From Kangiella geojedonensis (GTDB lineage Bacteria > Pseudomonadota > Gammaproteobacteria > Enterobacterales > Kangiellaceae), in assembly GCF_000981765.1 (NCBI RefSeq), contig NZ_CP010975.1, positions 558,001 to 622,000 on the forward strand: a stretch of DNA of 64,000 bases. Direction: 5' to 3'. Both the position numbers and the translations under genes were made by a program. The notes below the pieces were generated by a model that was not told the origin of the DNA, ran no database searches, and was given only the letters and a program-made list of their open reading frames with translations. The first letter of the stretch is position 1; each line of letters begins with the position of its first letter. Positions 44,246 through 52,918 of this stretch are shown piece after piece.

Positions 44246-46398
44246 TGTCGGACAATACATTCTTTACATTTGAGCACCAAGAAGACGGTATCGCAGTTAT
44301 AACCATTGATGTGCCAGGTGAGTCGCAAAATGTGCTTAAAATGGAGTTTATTGAAGAACTCGAGCCGGTGATTGACCAAGTCAAATCAGACAGTTCTATT
44401 AAAGGATTGATCATCCGAAGTGGTAAAGCAGGCAGCTTTATTGCTGGCGCAGATATCACCATGTTCGGTAAAGCAAATACAGCTGAAGATGCTGAGAAGC
44501 TATCAACGGACGGTCATCGAATTTTTAATAAGATCGAGAACCTAAAGAAGCCGGTAGTCGCAGCGATCCACGGTACATGTCTTGGTGGTGGTTTGGAGTT
44601 GTCATTAGCGTGTAGCGGACGTGTCATTTCAGACAGCCCTAAAACCAAGATCGGATTACCAGAAGTTCAGTTGGGTGTGCTGCCAGGCGGTGGTGGTACT
44701 CAGCGTTTACCAAGATTGGTGGGTATTGCTCCTTCGCTAGACATGATGCTTACGGGTAAGCAGCTATTTCCTAAACAAGCCAAAAAACTTGGCTTGGTCG
44801 ATGAAGTTGTGCCTGAAGCGAATTTAATGAAAGCTGCTAAAAAGCGCGTCAGTGATTTGCGTAAAGGCAAAGAGAAGAAAGCGCCGATTAGCAGTTACTT
44901 CACCATGAAGGGGATTCAAAAACTGGTATTAGAGTCGAACCCAATTGGTCGAAACATTATTTTTGACCAAGCACGCAAAACCGTAGAAAAGAAAACTAAA
45001 GGCAATTATCCAGCGCCGAAAAAGATTATCGAGTGTGTTGAAAAAGGCATGTCTCAAGGTATGGAAGCTGGTTTGGCGATAGAAGCGCGAAACTTCGGTC
45101 AGCTGGTTGTATCGCCAGAAGCTAAGGCTTTGATCAGTGTTTTCTTCGCTACAACTGAGCTTAAGAAAGATAATGGCGTAGATTCAGATGCTGAAGCTGT
45201 TGAGCTGAATAAGATTGGCGTGCTGGGTGGCGGCTTGATGGGTTCAGGCATCGCCTATGTTTCAGTGGATAAAGCCAAGAAAAAAGTGCGCGTAAAAGAC
45301 GTTCGAGAAGAGGGCGTTAACGGTGCTCTTAACTACTCGTGGAAGCTTATATCCAAGAAGATGAAGAAGCGAATCGTGAGTCCTTCTGATGCTCGTCGCA
45401 CCATGTCCTATTTAACCGGAACCACGGATTACTCAGGTTTTAAAGATACCGACATGGTGATCGAGGCGGTCTTTGAAGATTTGGATTTAAAGCACCAAAT
45501 GGTTAAAGATGTTGAGGAGCACTGCTCTGACAACACCATTTTCGCTACCAACACATCATCAATTCCAATCACCAAGATTGCGGGAGGTGCCAAAAATCCC
45601 GAGAAAGTGGTTGGTTTGCATTATTTTTCACCGGTTGAAAAGATGCCGTTAGTCGAAATTATCGCGACTAAGAAGACCGAGGACTGGGTGATAGCGACTT
45701 GTGTGGCGTTAGCAAAGCAACAAGGAAAAACACCTATCGTTGTTAATGATGGCGCAGGTTTTTACGTCAACCGTATTTTAGCGCCTTATATTAATGAAGC
45801 GGGTATTTTGTTGAATGAAGGTGTGGCTATTGAAAAGCTGGACAAAGCTATGGTTCAAGCTGGTTTTCCTGTTGGGCCAATTACCTTGTTGGATGAAGTG
45901 GGGATTGATGTCGCTACTAAAGTTGCGCCTATTCTTGAGGATGCCTTTGGTGAGCGTATGTCGACGCCGAAAGCTTTTGAAAAGTTGAAGGAAGATGACC
46001 GCAAAGGTAAAAAGAACAAGCGCGGTTTCTATAAGTATGATGGTAAATCTAAAGGCAAAGAAGTTGATGAAAGCGTCTATTCTGTACTAGGTATTAGTCC
46101 AGATAAGCATGTTGACGGAAAAGAAATTGCTGAGCGAGGACTGTTACTAATGGCCAATGAAGCGGCACGCTGTCTGGACGAAGGCATCATCCGAAGTGCG
46201 CGTGATGGTGATATCGGAGCTATATTTGGCATTGGCTTCCCACCATTTAAGGGTGGACCATTCCGCTATATGGATAGCTTAGGGATAGAAACAGTGGTGG
46301 AGCGCCTTGAGCATTACCAGCAATTACATGGTGATCGTTACAAGCCCGCCGATATCCTAGTGAAGATGAAGAGTAACTCTGATTCATTCCACTCTTGA
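44245..46398 (+). CDS. fadJ: Fatty acid oxidation complex alpha subunit
   Basis: A 717-residue bifunctional enzyme. Residues about 1-190 are the enoyl-CoA hydratase half, with catalytic E118 (GGGLELSL) and E140 (GLPEVQLG). From about 315 comes the 3-hydroxyacyl-CoA dehydrogenase half, with NAD-binding GVLGGGLMGSGIA (about 328-340), and the catalytic H in GLHYFSPVEKMPLVEI. It forms the trifunctional-type complex with FadI. Length matches FadJ (714) and FadB (729); the fadI-first order favours FadJ. A terminator follows. Confidence 0.95.
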   Translation: MSDNTFFTFEHQEDGIAVITIDVPGESQNVLKMEFIEELEPVIDQVKSDSSIKGLIIRSGKAGSFIAGADITMFGKANTAEDAEKLSTDGHRIFNKIENLKKPVVAAIHGTCLGGGLELSLACSGRVISDSPKTKIGLPEVQLGVLPGGGGTQRLPRLVGIAPSLDMMLTGKQLFPKQAKKLGLVDEVVPEANLMKAAKKRVSDLRKGKEKKAPISSYFTMKGIQKLVLESNPIGRNIIFDQARKTVEKKTKGNYPAPKKIIECVEKGMSQGMEAGLAIEARNFGQLVVSPEAKALISVFFATTELKKDNGVDSDAEAVELNKIGVLGGGLMGSGIAYVSVDKAKKKVRVKDVREEGVNGALNYSWKLISKKMKKRIVSPSDARRTMSYLTGTTDYSGFKDTDMVIEAVFEDLDLKHQMVKDVEEHCSDNTIFATNTSSIPITKIAGGAKNPEKVVGLHYFSPVEKMPLVEIIATKKTEDWVIATCVALAKQQGKTPIVVNDGAGFYVNRILAPYINEAGILLNEGVAIEKLDKAMVQAGFPVGPITLLDEVGIDVATKVAPILEDAFGERMSTPKAFEKLKEDDRKGKKNKRGFYKYDGKSKGKEVDESVYSVLGISPDKHVDGKEIAERGLLLMANEAARCLDEGIIRSARDGDIGAIFGIGFPPFKGGPFRYMDSLGIETVVERLEHYQQLHGDRYKPADILVKMKSNSDSFHS

Positions 46399-46428
46399 GT
46401 TAGGCACTTGACACTGACTGTTGAAACT

Positions 46429-46463
46429 AAAAAGCCTTGAGGCGTAAACCTCAGGGCTTTTTT
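46429..46463 (+). terminator. Terminator of fadIJ
   Basis: A stem of AAAAGCC-T-TGAGG (about 46430-46442) with CCTCA-G-GGCTTTT (about 46449-46461), loop CGTAAA, then a T-run to 46463. Confidence 0.88.
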
Positions 46464-46484
46464 ATACGGTGAAAAAACTGGGGG

Positions 46485-46513
46485 CAAAAATAAAGGCAGC
46501 CTAGGCCACCTTT
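46485..46513 (-). terminator. Terminator of the 52-residue membrane protein gene
   Basis: On the minus strand AAAGGTGGCC (46513-46504) pairs with GGCTGCCTTT (46501-46492) using two G-T wobbles, then ATTTTTG. It faces the fadIJ terminator, giving two back-to-back one-way terminators. Confidence 0.6.
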
Positions 46514-46537
46514 AAATTTCTATAGGAAGAACGTCTT

Positions 46538-46696
46538 TTAATCAAAAACTCTTTTAAGTAAAGGTTTGGCTAACAAAGTCAGTACCAAAGCACCCAAAAG
46601 CTCTTTATTTTGTTGAGCAGTTTCTAAAATCATGGGCTCTTCGATTAAGAATTTAATGCCCACTACTCCAGCTATAACAGCAAGCACGTATTTCAT
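46538..46696 (-). CDS. Small membrane protein, 52 residues
   Basis: Minus-strand ATG at 46696 with AAAGGTAATAG upstream opens MKYVLAVIAGVVGIKFLIEE, a hydrophobic N-terminal segment without a cleavage site, then a helical stretch and a second apolar run (ELLGALVLTLLAKPLL) ending KRVFD. It probably spans the membrane once or twice. I know no family for it. It is flanked by terminators on both sides, so it is a separate unit with its own promoter in the 55 bases before it. Confidence 0.6.
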   Translation of the reverse strand: MKYVLAVIAGVVGIKFLIEEPMILETAQQNKELLGALVLTLLAKPLLKRVFD

Positions 46697-46751
46697 GACT
46701 ATTACCTTTTGCAATGGATTCGTTAAACAGTGTCTAAAATTTTAACAACAT

Positions 46752-46789
46752 ATAAAAAAGGTTCTGTGGTATAAGTCTCACAGAACCTT
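46752..46789 (-). terminator. Terminator of the outer membrane barrel gene 2
   Basis: An 11-bp perfect stem (46758-46768 with 46779-46789), 10-base loop; on the minus strand it is followed by six T. It lies about 115 bases after the stop of the gene at 46905-47531. Confidence 0.9.
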
Positions 46790-46904
46790 GATTTTATGTG
46801 AACAAGTTTGCAAAAGTGCGATTTATAGCGTCAGATTCGTTTACACATCATCTAAAACCGCAAGTTTATGCTTACTAACGTCGCAAGCTATTGTATTTAT
46901 ACAA

Positions 46905-47531
46905 TTAAAGGTTAAGTCTAAAGTCGAAACCAGACGTCAATCCAGTAATTTCTTCTGAAGCTTTAATACCAAACGACCAGTTTTTTGACAAGTAATAACG
47001 TCCTTCTAAGCCATAAGTGGTTGATGTTGAATCTTCATGCAGGGCTTCGTTAACATATGGCGAGAAGTCGTAGTCTTTGTAGCCTGCGAAAAGTTTGTAT
47101 TCCCAGTTAGTAGATAGGCGACCTCGCAAGCCAAGGTTAACTAAAAAACCATCTTCATCATTACCATACGTCGTTTGTGGAATGACGCCGTCACCATCAA
47201 ACTTCACATAACCAGCTTCCATGAAGAAGTCATCGGTACGAGAGCTTGGAACATGAAAGCCAAACGCCATTTCATATTCTTTTGCTGTAACTTCAGCTTG
47301 TGAACCTGCAACCCATACGTCAGCAGATTGAGACTGTAACGTACTGCGCACATACCAGGTATCATCAAACGCCAACGAAAGGTTAAGTTCATAGCCTGTT
47401 TTATCACTAGTACGCTCGCCTTCACTATGGATATAGCCGAAGTCAATATAGTCGTAGCGCAGTTTATCGTTCGCCTCAGCAGCTGTGTGCATTAAAAGGG
47501 CTAGGGTGGCAAGGGTAATGTATTTTTTCAT
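46905..47531 (-). CDS. Small outer membrane beta-barrel protein, tandem paralog 2
   Basis: A 208-residue protein with signal peptide (about 1-20, ending HTAAEA). It continues LRYDYIDFGYIHSEGE, with alternating aromatic strands of about ten residues and a strand-rich C terminus (YGLEGRYYLSKNWSFGIK), all consistent with an eight- to ten-stranded barrel. The last residues are FRLNL, so the terminal aromatic is replaced by leucine. Similar in layout and phrases to the adjacent gene (RYYLSKNWS against RYHFNRNMS), so a duplication is likely. Function unknown; lipid- or stress-linked OprW/OmpW-like roles would be guesses. Confidence 0.75.
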   Translation of the reverse strand: MKKYITLATLALLMHTAAEANDKLRYDYIDFGYIHSEGERTSDKTGYELNLSLAFDDTWYVRSTLQSQSADVWVAGSQAEVTAKEYEMAFGFHVPSSRTDDFFMEAGYVKFDGDGVIPQTTYGNDEDGFLVNLGLRGRLSTNWEYKLFAGYKDYDFSPYVNEALHEDSTSTTYGLEGRYYLSKNWSFGIKASEEITGLTSGFDFRLNL

Positions 47532-47612
47532 TGTGGATTATCGTCAGTCAGTGTCTAAAATTTGTGCTTAGTGTACTACAAAGGTTCTGCGTGAGAAACT
47601 TCTCTAAGCATT

Positions 47613-47637
47613 AAAAAAGGCCGCATAATGCGGCCTT
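47613..47637 (-). terminator. Terminator of outer membrane barrel gene 1
   Basis: AAGGCCGC (47617-47624), loop ATAAT, GCGGCCTT (47630-47637). On the minus strand the stem is followed by six T. It separates the tandem barrel genes into two transcripts. Confidence 0.9.
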
Positions 47638-47651
47638 GGTAATGCTAGCTT

Positions 47652-48203
47652 TTAGAAGCTGTAACGGAAGTTAGCACCATAGTGGTTGTCTAACTCATCG
47701 TCGTTACCAATTTCAACGCCAACTGACATGTTACGGTTGAAGTGGTAGCGACCCTCTAGCGTTAAATCTGTAGACTCTAGAACGTCAGAGTATTGAGCAT
47801 AACCGCCTAACTCGAAATTACTGCTGGCCATTCCGCGGAAACCGGCTAAAGCGTTAAAGCCTGAGTCATCAAAACCACCAACTTCATAATCTTCAAAACC
47901 AGCTTCGGCAACGAAGTCTACTGAGTTGTTAATCGGTGTATGGAAACCAACGTTTAGGCGGATACGGTCAACATCAGCATCACCGACATTGGTGTCGCCC
48001 TTGAATAACTCAGCTTTACCATACCAGTTTTGGTTGAAAGACATAGCGCCTTCAAATTCAACACCATCAAACTGGTCATCATAATCTTGGATGCCGCCTT
48101 GTACATAGTCGTAACTAACGCCATTGGCCATGACTAGACTTGAAGAAAGTGCGATACTTGATGCTACAAATAGTTTTTTAAGTGTCATTTTTTTGATAGA
48201 CAT
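47652..48203 (-). CDS. Small outer membrane beta-barrel protein, tandem paralog 1
   Basis: A 183-residue protein starting MSIKKMTLKKLFVASSIALS, with signal peptide cleavage likely after VMA. ATG at 48203 has GAGGAGACGAC before it, which is why I do not use the upstream frame opening at 48296. The mature chain (NGVSYDYVQGGIQDYDD...) shows alternating barrel strands and ends NFRYSF with a terminal phenylalanine, as outer membrane proteins do. The next gene downstream is a divergent copy. No specific family can be named with confidence. Confidence 0.78.
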   Translation of the reverse strand: MSIKKMTLKKLFVASSIALSSSLVMANGVSYDYVQGGIQDYDDQFDGVEFEGAMSFNQNWYGKAELFKGDTNVGDADVDRIRLNVGFHTPINNSVDFVAEAGFEDYEVGGFDDSGFNALAGFRGMASSNFELGGYAQYSDVLESTDLTLEGRYHFNRNMSVGVEIGNDDELDNHYGANFRYSF

Positions 48204-48344
48204 TGTCGTCTCCTCATAAATTCTTGTTAAATAATGCAAGTGTATTATGGATTTAGTAAACTGAATTTTGACTGAACTAAGTCTTAAACGCGCCATATTA
48301 ATGAGAAGCTATTCACAAAAATATTTATTAAGTTAAGGAATTGT

Positions 48345-49262
48345 ATGAATTCGCCGATTTTACCCGTACTAGAACAGCTCAACAAAGTTGTACTAGGTAA
48401 GTCCTTTCAAGTTAAATTAGCGGTCGTTTGCCTGTTAGCTAGAGGCCATTTACTGATTGAAGATTTGCCAGGTATGGGTAAAACAACGCTAGGACAGGCT
48501 ATGGCCAAAGTTTTTGGGTTAGACTTTCAGAGAATTCAGTTCACCAGTGACATCCTTCCCGCAGATATTGTCGGCGCTAATATTTTTGATCGTGAAAAAT
48601 CGACCTTTGAATTTCATCCTGGTCCTGTGTTTTCTCAGTTAGTCTTGGCTGATGAGATCAACCGAGCTACACCGAAAGCGCAGAGTGCTTTATTGGAAGC
48701 GATGGAAGAACAGCAAGTGACAGTCGAAGGGAATACTTATGAATTACCTAACCCCTTCTTTGTCATTGCCACTCAAAACCCAACTCATCAAATCGGGACG
48801 TACCCGTTACCAGAATCTCAGTTGGACCGTTTCTTGTTTAAAATTAATTTGGGCTATCCAGATCCTGATTTGGAGAAGATCTTATTAAAAGGCGAATCTG
48901 GTCGAACGAAGATGTCATCTTTGGAGTCTTTACTGGATTTAGACACTCTTAAGGACCTACAACTAAAAGTATCAAAACTCACCGTAACGGAACATTTATT
49001 GCAGTATGTGATGGACTTGATTTTGGCGACCCGACAAAGTCCTGACTTTGCCCATGGTTTATCGCCTCGAGCTGGCTTAGCAATTGTTAGCGCAGCCAAA
49101 GCTTGGGCTTTTGTGGATGGTCGCGACTATGTACTGCCGGAAGATATTCAACAAGTATTTGTAGCTTCTGCTCGCCATCGACTGCAGTCGGTGAAAACGT
49201 CTTCAACCTCAACCATAGAGTTGATTGAAGAGCTTATTAACGATACGCCCGTTCCTGCCTAA
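48345..49262 (+). CDS. MoxR family AAA+ ATPase, second system
   Basis: A 305-residue AAA+ ATPase. Walker A lies in DLPGMGKTTLG (about 40-50), Walker B LVLADEINRATPKAQSALLE, and sensor 1 is ATQNPTHQIGTYPLPESQLD. It is only distantly like the MoxR of the aerotolerance operon: Walker A PGMGKTT against PGLAKTR. It stands first in a unit with a DUF58 gene and a transglutaminase, a common trio. The stop overlaps the DUF58 start by one base. Confidence 0.95.
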   Translation: MNSPILPVLEQLNKVVLGKSFQVKLAVVCLLARGHLLIEDLPGMGKTTLGQAMAKVFGLDFQRIQFTSDILPADIVGANIFDREKSTFEFHPGPVFSQLVLADEINRATPKAQSALLEAMEEQQVTVEGNTYELPNPFFVIATQNPTHQIGTYPLPESQLDRFLFKINLGYPDPDLEKILLKGESGRTKMSSLESLLDLDTLKDLQLKVSKLTVTEHLLQYVMDLILATRQSPDFAHGLSPRAGLAIVSAAKAWAFVDGRDYVLPEDIQQVFVASARHRLQSVKTSSTSTIELIEELINDTPVPA

Positions 49263-50203
49263 TGCTTGCTGCCATTAAAAGTAAATTTTTTTCTTGGATC
49301 GATAGTCGAGCGCCGAAGCAACCGTCAACATTGCTTCGGCAAAGAAATATTTATATTTTGCCGACTCGTTATGGTTGGCTAATGCTCGGTATCTTGATTT
49401 TGATTCTTATCGCTTCGACTAACTATCAGAATAACATGGGGTTTATGGCAGGTTTTGTATTACTTGCTGTGGGCTTGTTGTCAGTATTCTATACTTTTCG
49501 AAATTTAAAGGGTGTTGAGGTGAGATGCTTAAAGCCTGTGGCAGTCTTTGCAACAGATATCGCTACGGTGCCGGTTCAGCTCGTCAATAACACGAAAAGT
49601 GAACGAGTGGGGTTTGGAGTCGGCTTTTCCAAAAGGAGTGTGTCATATACGGATGTGGGGGAGCAGGCAAAAAGCCAGGTTGAGTTAACCTTAGAAACAC
49701 GTAAAAGGGGAATGATGGATATTCCAAGGATCGCTTGCGCATCGATATTCCCCTTTGGAATTTTCGAAGCCTGGTCGTGGGTGAGAACGCCTTATCAAGT
49801 ATTGGTTTATCCAAAACCCATCCCCTGTCCTGAACCCTTAGTAGCGACTAGCTCAGGTATAGAAGAGGGTCAAACTCAAGAAAAAGGGTCTGAGGACTTC
49901 CATAATTTGCGTGATTACCAAGCAGGCGACCCGATTAAGCAGGTGATGTGGAAAGCGTATGCTCGTGAGCGCGGTCTTTATAGTAAAGAGTTTGAAGATT
50001 ATGTGGGTGAGCACCAAACATTAAGCTGGGAAAGTGTCGCACATTATGAAAAAGAACTGGCGATTTCATACCTGACCGATGCCGTCTTGACCGCAGAGGT
50101 TAGTCAAAATGTTTATGGTTTAGAGTTACCGCAAGAAACCATAGATAAAGGCCAGGGCCCTGAGCATCTGCATTCATGTCTTAAAGCTTTGGCTTTAATG
50201 TAA
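49262..50203 (+). CDS. DUF58 domain protein, second system, membrane-anchored
   Basis: A 313-residue protein with two N-terminal membrane segments (about 37-52 and 58-77), then an extracytoplasmic or cytoplasmic beta domain and the DUF58 core GSEDFHNLRDYQAGDPIKQV followed by MWKAYARERGLYSKEFEDY. This is the longer, membrane-bound DUF58 form that goes with TgpA. Its start overlaps the MoxR stop and the transglutaminase gene starts 15 bases later. Confidence 0.92.
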   Translation: MLAAIKSKFFSWIDSRAPKQPSTLLRQRNIYILPTRYGWLMLGILILILIASTNYQNNMGFMAGFVLLAVGLLSVFYTFRNLKGVEVRCLKPVAVFATDIATVPVQLVNNTKSERVGFGVGFSKRSVSYTDVGEQAKSQVELTLETRKRGMMDIPRIACASIFPFGIFEAWSWVRTPYQVLVYPKPIPCPEPLVATSSGIEEGQTQEKGSEDFHNLRDYQAGDPIKQVMWKAYARERGLYSKEFEDYVGEHQTLSWESVAHYEKELAISYLTDAVLTAEVSQNVYGLELPQETIDKGQGPEHLHSCLKALALM

Positions 50204-50218
50204 TAGGGGTGAATTGAG

Positions 50219-52183
50219 ATGAATGTTAAAGCACTACCTATTACTCGCCAAGGTGTTATCCCTTTATTGATCATGATTCAAGCTGTGGTCTTATTCCCAC
50301 TATGGTTTCATATTCCATTCTGGATAAGCGCAGTGACTATTGCTTTGCTATTAGGTAAATACGGGATGTATCGACAGGGCGTCAAAGCTCCTCGGTGGAT
50401 ATTGCTGATTGTCGTTTTGCTGTGCGTGGGCGGAGTTTTCTGGCAATTCAAAACGTTGAATGGCCGTGATGCTGGAATCGGCTTGATCGTCTTGATGTAC
50501 GCTTTTAAGTTGTTGGAAGCTCGAAGTTATCGCGATGCGTCGCTCATATTGTTCATCTCATTTTTTATCGTCGTGACGGCATTTTTTTACAGTGAAGCTA
50601 TTTGGATGGGCGTGTACTTACTCCTTTCAGTACTGTGTATCTTATTAGGGTTGGTCGCTCTAAACAGTCCAAAAGGAATGCAGGGCATAGGTAGCTTAGG
50701 AAAGATTTCAGGCGTGACCTTATTGCAGGCACTCCCGATCATGATCCTACTGTTCTTTTTCTTTCCAAGAAGTTCTGCACCGCTGTGGTCTATGCCAACA
50801 GACACACAGGCCGGTAGCGGTATTGATGACACCATGAGCCCAGGTAGTATTGGTGCATTACATACTTTTGATGACATCGCTTTTCGGGTGGACTTCGAGG
50901 ATAAGGTTCCTCCACGTTCAGAAATGTATTGGCGTGGTTTGGTATTATCTGAGTTTGATGGTTTTACCTGGTTTAAGGAAAAGCATAGCCCTATCCGTCA
51001 AGAGTTAGAACTGCCCATGACGCCCACTTACCAGTATCGAATTCAAATGGAGCCCAATAATCGTAATTGGATCTTTGGCTTAGAAAATCTGGCTGAAGCT
51101 CCGAAAGGGGCTTATCTATTTAGTGATTTCACGTGGAATCGTCGCCGCCAGACAACCCAGCGTTTTATTTATTCCGCTCAGGCCTACGATATCGATTTTA
51201 GTCAAAGGCCCTTAACTGAGTTTCAACAAAGTCGCTACTTACAGTTACCAGATGATAGTAATGAGGACACTCGCGAGTGGGCTGAAGAACAGCGAAGTAA
51301 TCATCAAAGCGATGAAGCTTTTATCCGTTGGATTTTATCGTATATCCATCAAGGCGAATTTTATTATACGTTGAGCCCACCGGTGATCGAAATTGACTCC
51401 ATTGATGGCTTTTGGTTTGACTCTCAGCAAGGCTATTGTGAGCATTATGCGGGTGCTTTTGTCTATATTATGCGCTCAGCGGGCATTCCTGCAAGGGTGG
51501 TAACTGGCTACCAAGGGGCTGAGTATAACCCTTATGGGGATTACTATATCATCAGGCAGTCTGATGCCCATGCGTGGACAGAAGTGTGGCTTGATGATGA
51601 AGGTTGGCGCCGCATTGACCCAACCGCAGCGATTCACCCGTCTAGAGTTGAAGAAGACTTGAGGAGTGATGCGAGTTCTCGTGACGGCTGGATGGAAGAG
51701 TTTGGCTCGGACGTTGGGTTTGAAGCTCCTGAAGGATTGATGCGGAATTTAGCGCTTCGCTGGGATGCAATCCAAAGCTTTTGGAGTGAGACGGTGATGG
51801 GGTACAGCCAAGACATGCAGTTTAATTGGTTGCGTAAGTTAGGCATTGAAAGGCATCAGTATCGTTATCTCGGCTATGGTTTATTGGCGACCATTCTTTT
51901 GGCTGGTTTGATTTTTGGGTATCTAGTGCTTCGAAGTACCCAACGGTTAGAGCCAGTGACCAAATACTATTTGTTATTGCTTAAAAAGCTGCGCGACCAT
52001 GGTATTGACTGTGATCGAACGATGGGCCCAAGAGATGTTTTGCAGTTGACGCGTGCGACTTCACAGAAAGTTTACGCGAGAGCTGCGCCAGCGCTCAAAA
52101 CCTATATCTCCATGCGCTATCAACACGAAACGTTATCGCCGGAAGCCATTAAGCAGTTTAAGCAGCAAGTTTCCAGAGTGTAA
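50219..52183 (+). CDS. TgpA family transglutaminase-like protein
   Basis: A 654-residue inner membrane protein. Six or seven N-terminal segments (about 15-185, DUF3488), a periplasmic transglutaminase domain with triad C407 (GYCEHYAGAF), H451 (DAHAWTEVW) and D467 (RIDPTAA), a further segment near 560-580, and a C-terminal cytoplasmic tail (DUF4129-like). This matches TgpA, an essential protein of Pseudomonas aeruginosa whose substrate is not settled. The neighbouring MoxR and DUF58 proteins probably regulate or assemble it. Confidence 0.93.
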   Translation: MNVKALPITRQGVIPLLIMIQAVVLFPLWFHIPFWISAVTIALLLGKYGMYRQGVKAPRWILLIVVLLCVGGVFWQFKTLNGRDAGIGLIVLMYAFKLLEARSYRDASLILFISFFIVVTAFFYSEAIWMGVYLLLSVLCILLGLVALNSPKGMQGIGSLGKISGVTLLQALPIMILLFFFFPRSSAPLWSMPTDTQAGSGIDDTMSPGSIGALHTFDDIAFRVDFEDKVPPRSEMYWRGLVLSEFDGFTWFKEKHSPIRQELELPMTPTYQYRIQMEPNNRNWIFGLENLAEAPKGAYLFSDFTWNRRRQTTQRFIYSAQAYDIDFSQRPLTEFQQSRYLQLPDDSNEDTREWAEEQRSNHQSDEAFIRWILSYIHQGEFYYTLSPPVIEIDSIDGFWFDSQQGYCEHYAGAFVYIMRSAGIPARVVTGYQGAEYNPYGDYYIIRQSDAHAWTEVWLDDEGWRRIDPTAAIHPSRVEEDLRSDASSRDGWMEEFGSDVGFEAPEGLMRNLALRWDAIQSFWSETVMGYSQDMQFNWLRKLGIERHQYRYLGYGLLATILLAGLIFGYLVLRSTQRLEPVTKYYLLLLKKLRDHGIDCDRTMGPRDVLQLTRATSQKVYARAAPALKTYISMRYQHETLSPEAIKQFKQQVSRV

Positions 52184-52195
52184 AGACCCCATCAA

Positions 52196-52224
52196 CTGAC
52201 AAGTTAGTGCTGAGTCGTTATAAT
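52196..52224 (+). promoter_or_regulatory. miaE: Sigma-70 promoter of miaE
   Basis: CTGACA (52196-52201), 17 bases, TATAAT (52219-52224). A near-consensus promoter with a start expected around 52231. Confidence 0.75.
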
Positions 52225-52267
52225 GTGCGCCATTCAAAGTAAGCTCTAAGACCCTACTGGCGCACAT
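52223..52267. repeat. 10-bp inverted repeat framing the miaE leader
   Basis: ATGTGCGCCA (52223-52232) and TGGCGCACAT (52258-52267), 25-base spacer. The first arm overlaps the -10 box and expected start site; the second ends one base before the miaE ATG. The leader shows no Shine-Dalgarno sequence. Confidence 0.8.
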
Positions 52268-52268
52268 C

Positions 52269-52910
52269 ATGGCAGAAAAGTTAGCGGAAAAAGCCGTTGA
52301 TATCACTCCTATTCATCAATTTTTATACTGCAGCACTCCACAGGCATGGCTTGAGTATGCGCTGTCAGATTTAGAAACATTACTCATTGATCATGCTCAC
52401 TGCGAGAAAAAAGCCGCAGCCACCGCTGTAAAGCTTATGTTCCGCTATCCTGAACATATTGACCTGTTGAAAAAGTTATCGCAGCTTATTCGAGAAGAGG
52501 TGCTTCATTTTGAGCAGGTTCTAGAGTTTATTGAGCAACAAAATATTAAATATCGTGCGATCAAACCCTCACGCTATGCCGCTGGCTTGCATCAGTTTGT
52601 TTCAAAAGATGAGCCTCAGCGGTTAATTGATGCACTGATTATTGGTGGCATTATCGAAGCACGATCATGTGAGCGTTTTCATGCACTTGTTCCCTACTTG
52701 AAAGATACGTATCCTGACTTAGCGAAGTATTATCGCTTTTTATTGAAGTCAGAGTCGCGTCACTTTATGGACTATATCGATCTTGCAAAGCAGTATGCGA
52801 GCGAACCGATTGATGAACGCTTAGAGTTTTTCTTAGCCAAAGAAAAAGAACTTATTGAGTCGCCAGATCCATTATTCCGTTTCCACTCTGGCGTACCCGT
52901 ACATGACTAA
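52269..52910 (+). CDS. miaE: tRNA-(ms2io6A)-hydroxylase
   Basis: A 213-residue non-haem diiron enzyme that hydroxylates the isopentenyl chain of ms2i6A37 in tRNA. Metal-ligand helices show EEVLHFEQVLEF (ExxH) and SESRHFMDYIDLA (ExxH), with IIEARSCERF between, matching the ferritin-like diiron pattern. The opening FLYCSTPQAWLEYAL is the family start. The message appears to have a 38-base leader without a ribosome binding site. pepE starts 8 bases after the stop. Confidence 0.95.
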   Translation: MAEKLAEKAVDITPIHQFLYCSTPQAWLEYALSDLETLLIDHAHCEKKAAATAVKLMFRYPEHIDLLKKLSQLIREEVLHFEQVLEFIEQQNIKYRAIKPSRYAAGLHQFVSKDEPQRLIDALIIGGIIEARSCERFHALVPYLKDTYPDLAKYYRFLLKSESRHFMDYIDLAKQYASEPIDERLEFFLAKEKELIESPDPLFRFHSGVPVHD

Positions 52911-52918
52911 GGTGAATT

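Noticed and set aside
46891-46904. Palindrome TTGTAT-TT-ATACAA after the barrel gene stop
   Set aside because: AT-rich, short, and no neighbouring start; likely chance.
48204-48296. Longer N-terminal extension of the barrel protein
   Set aside because: It would place a signal peptide 31 residues inside; ATG 48203 has a strong GAGGAGA site and directly precedes the signal peptide.
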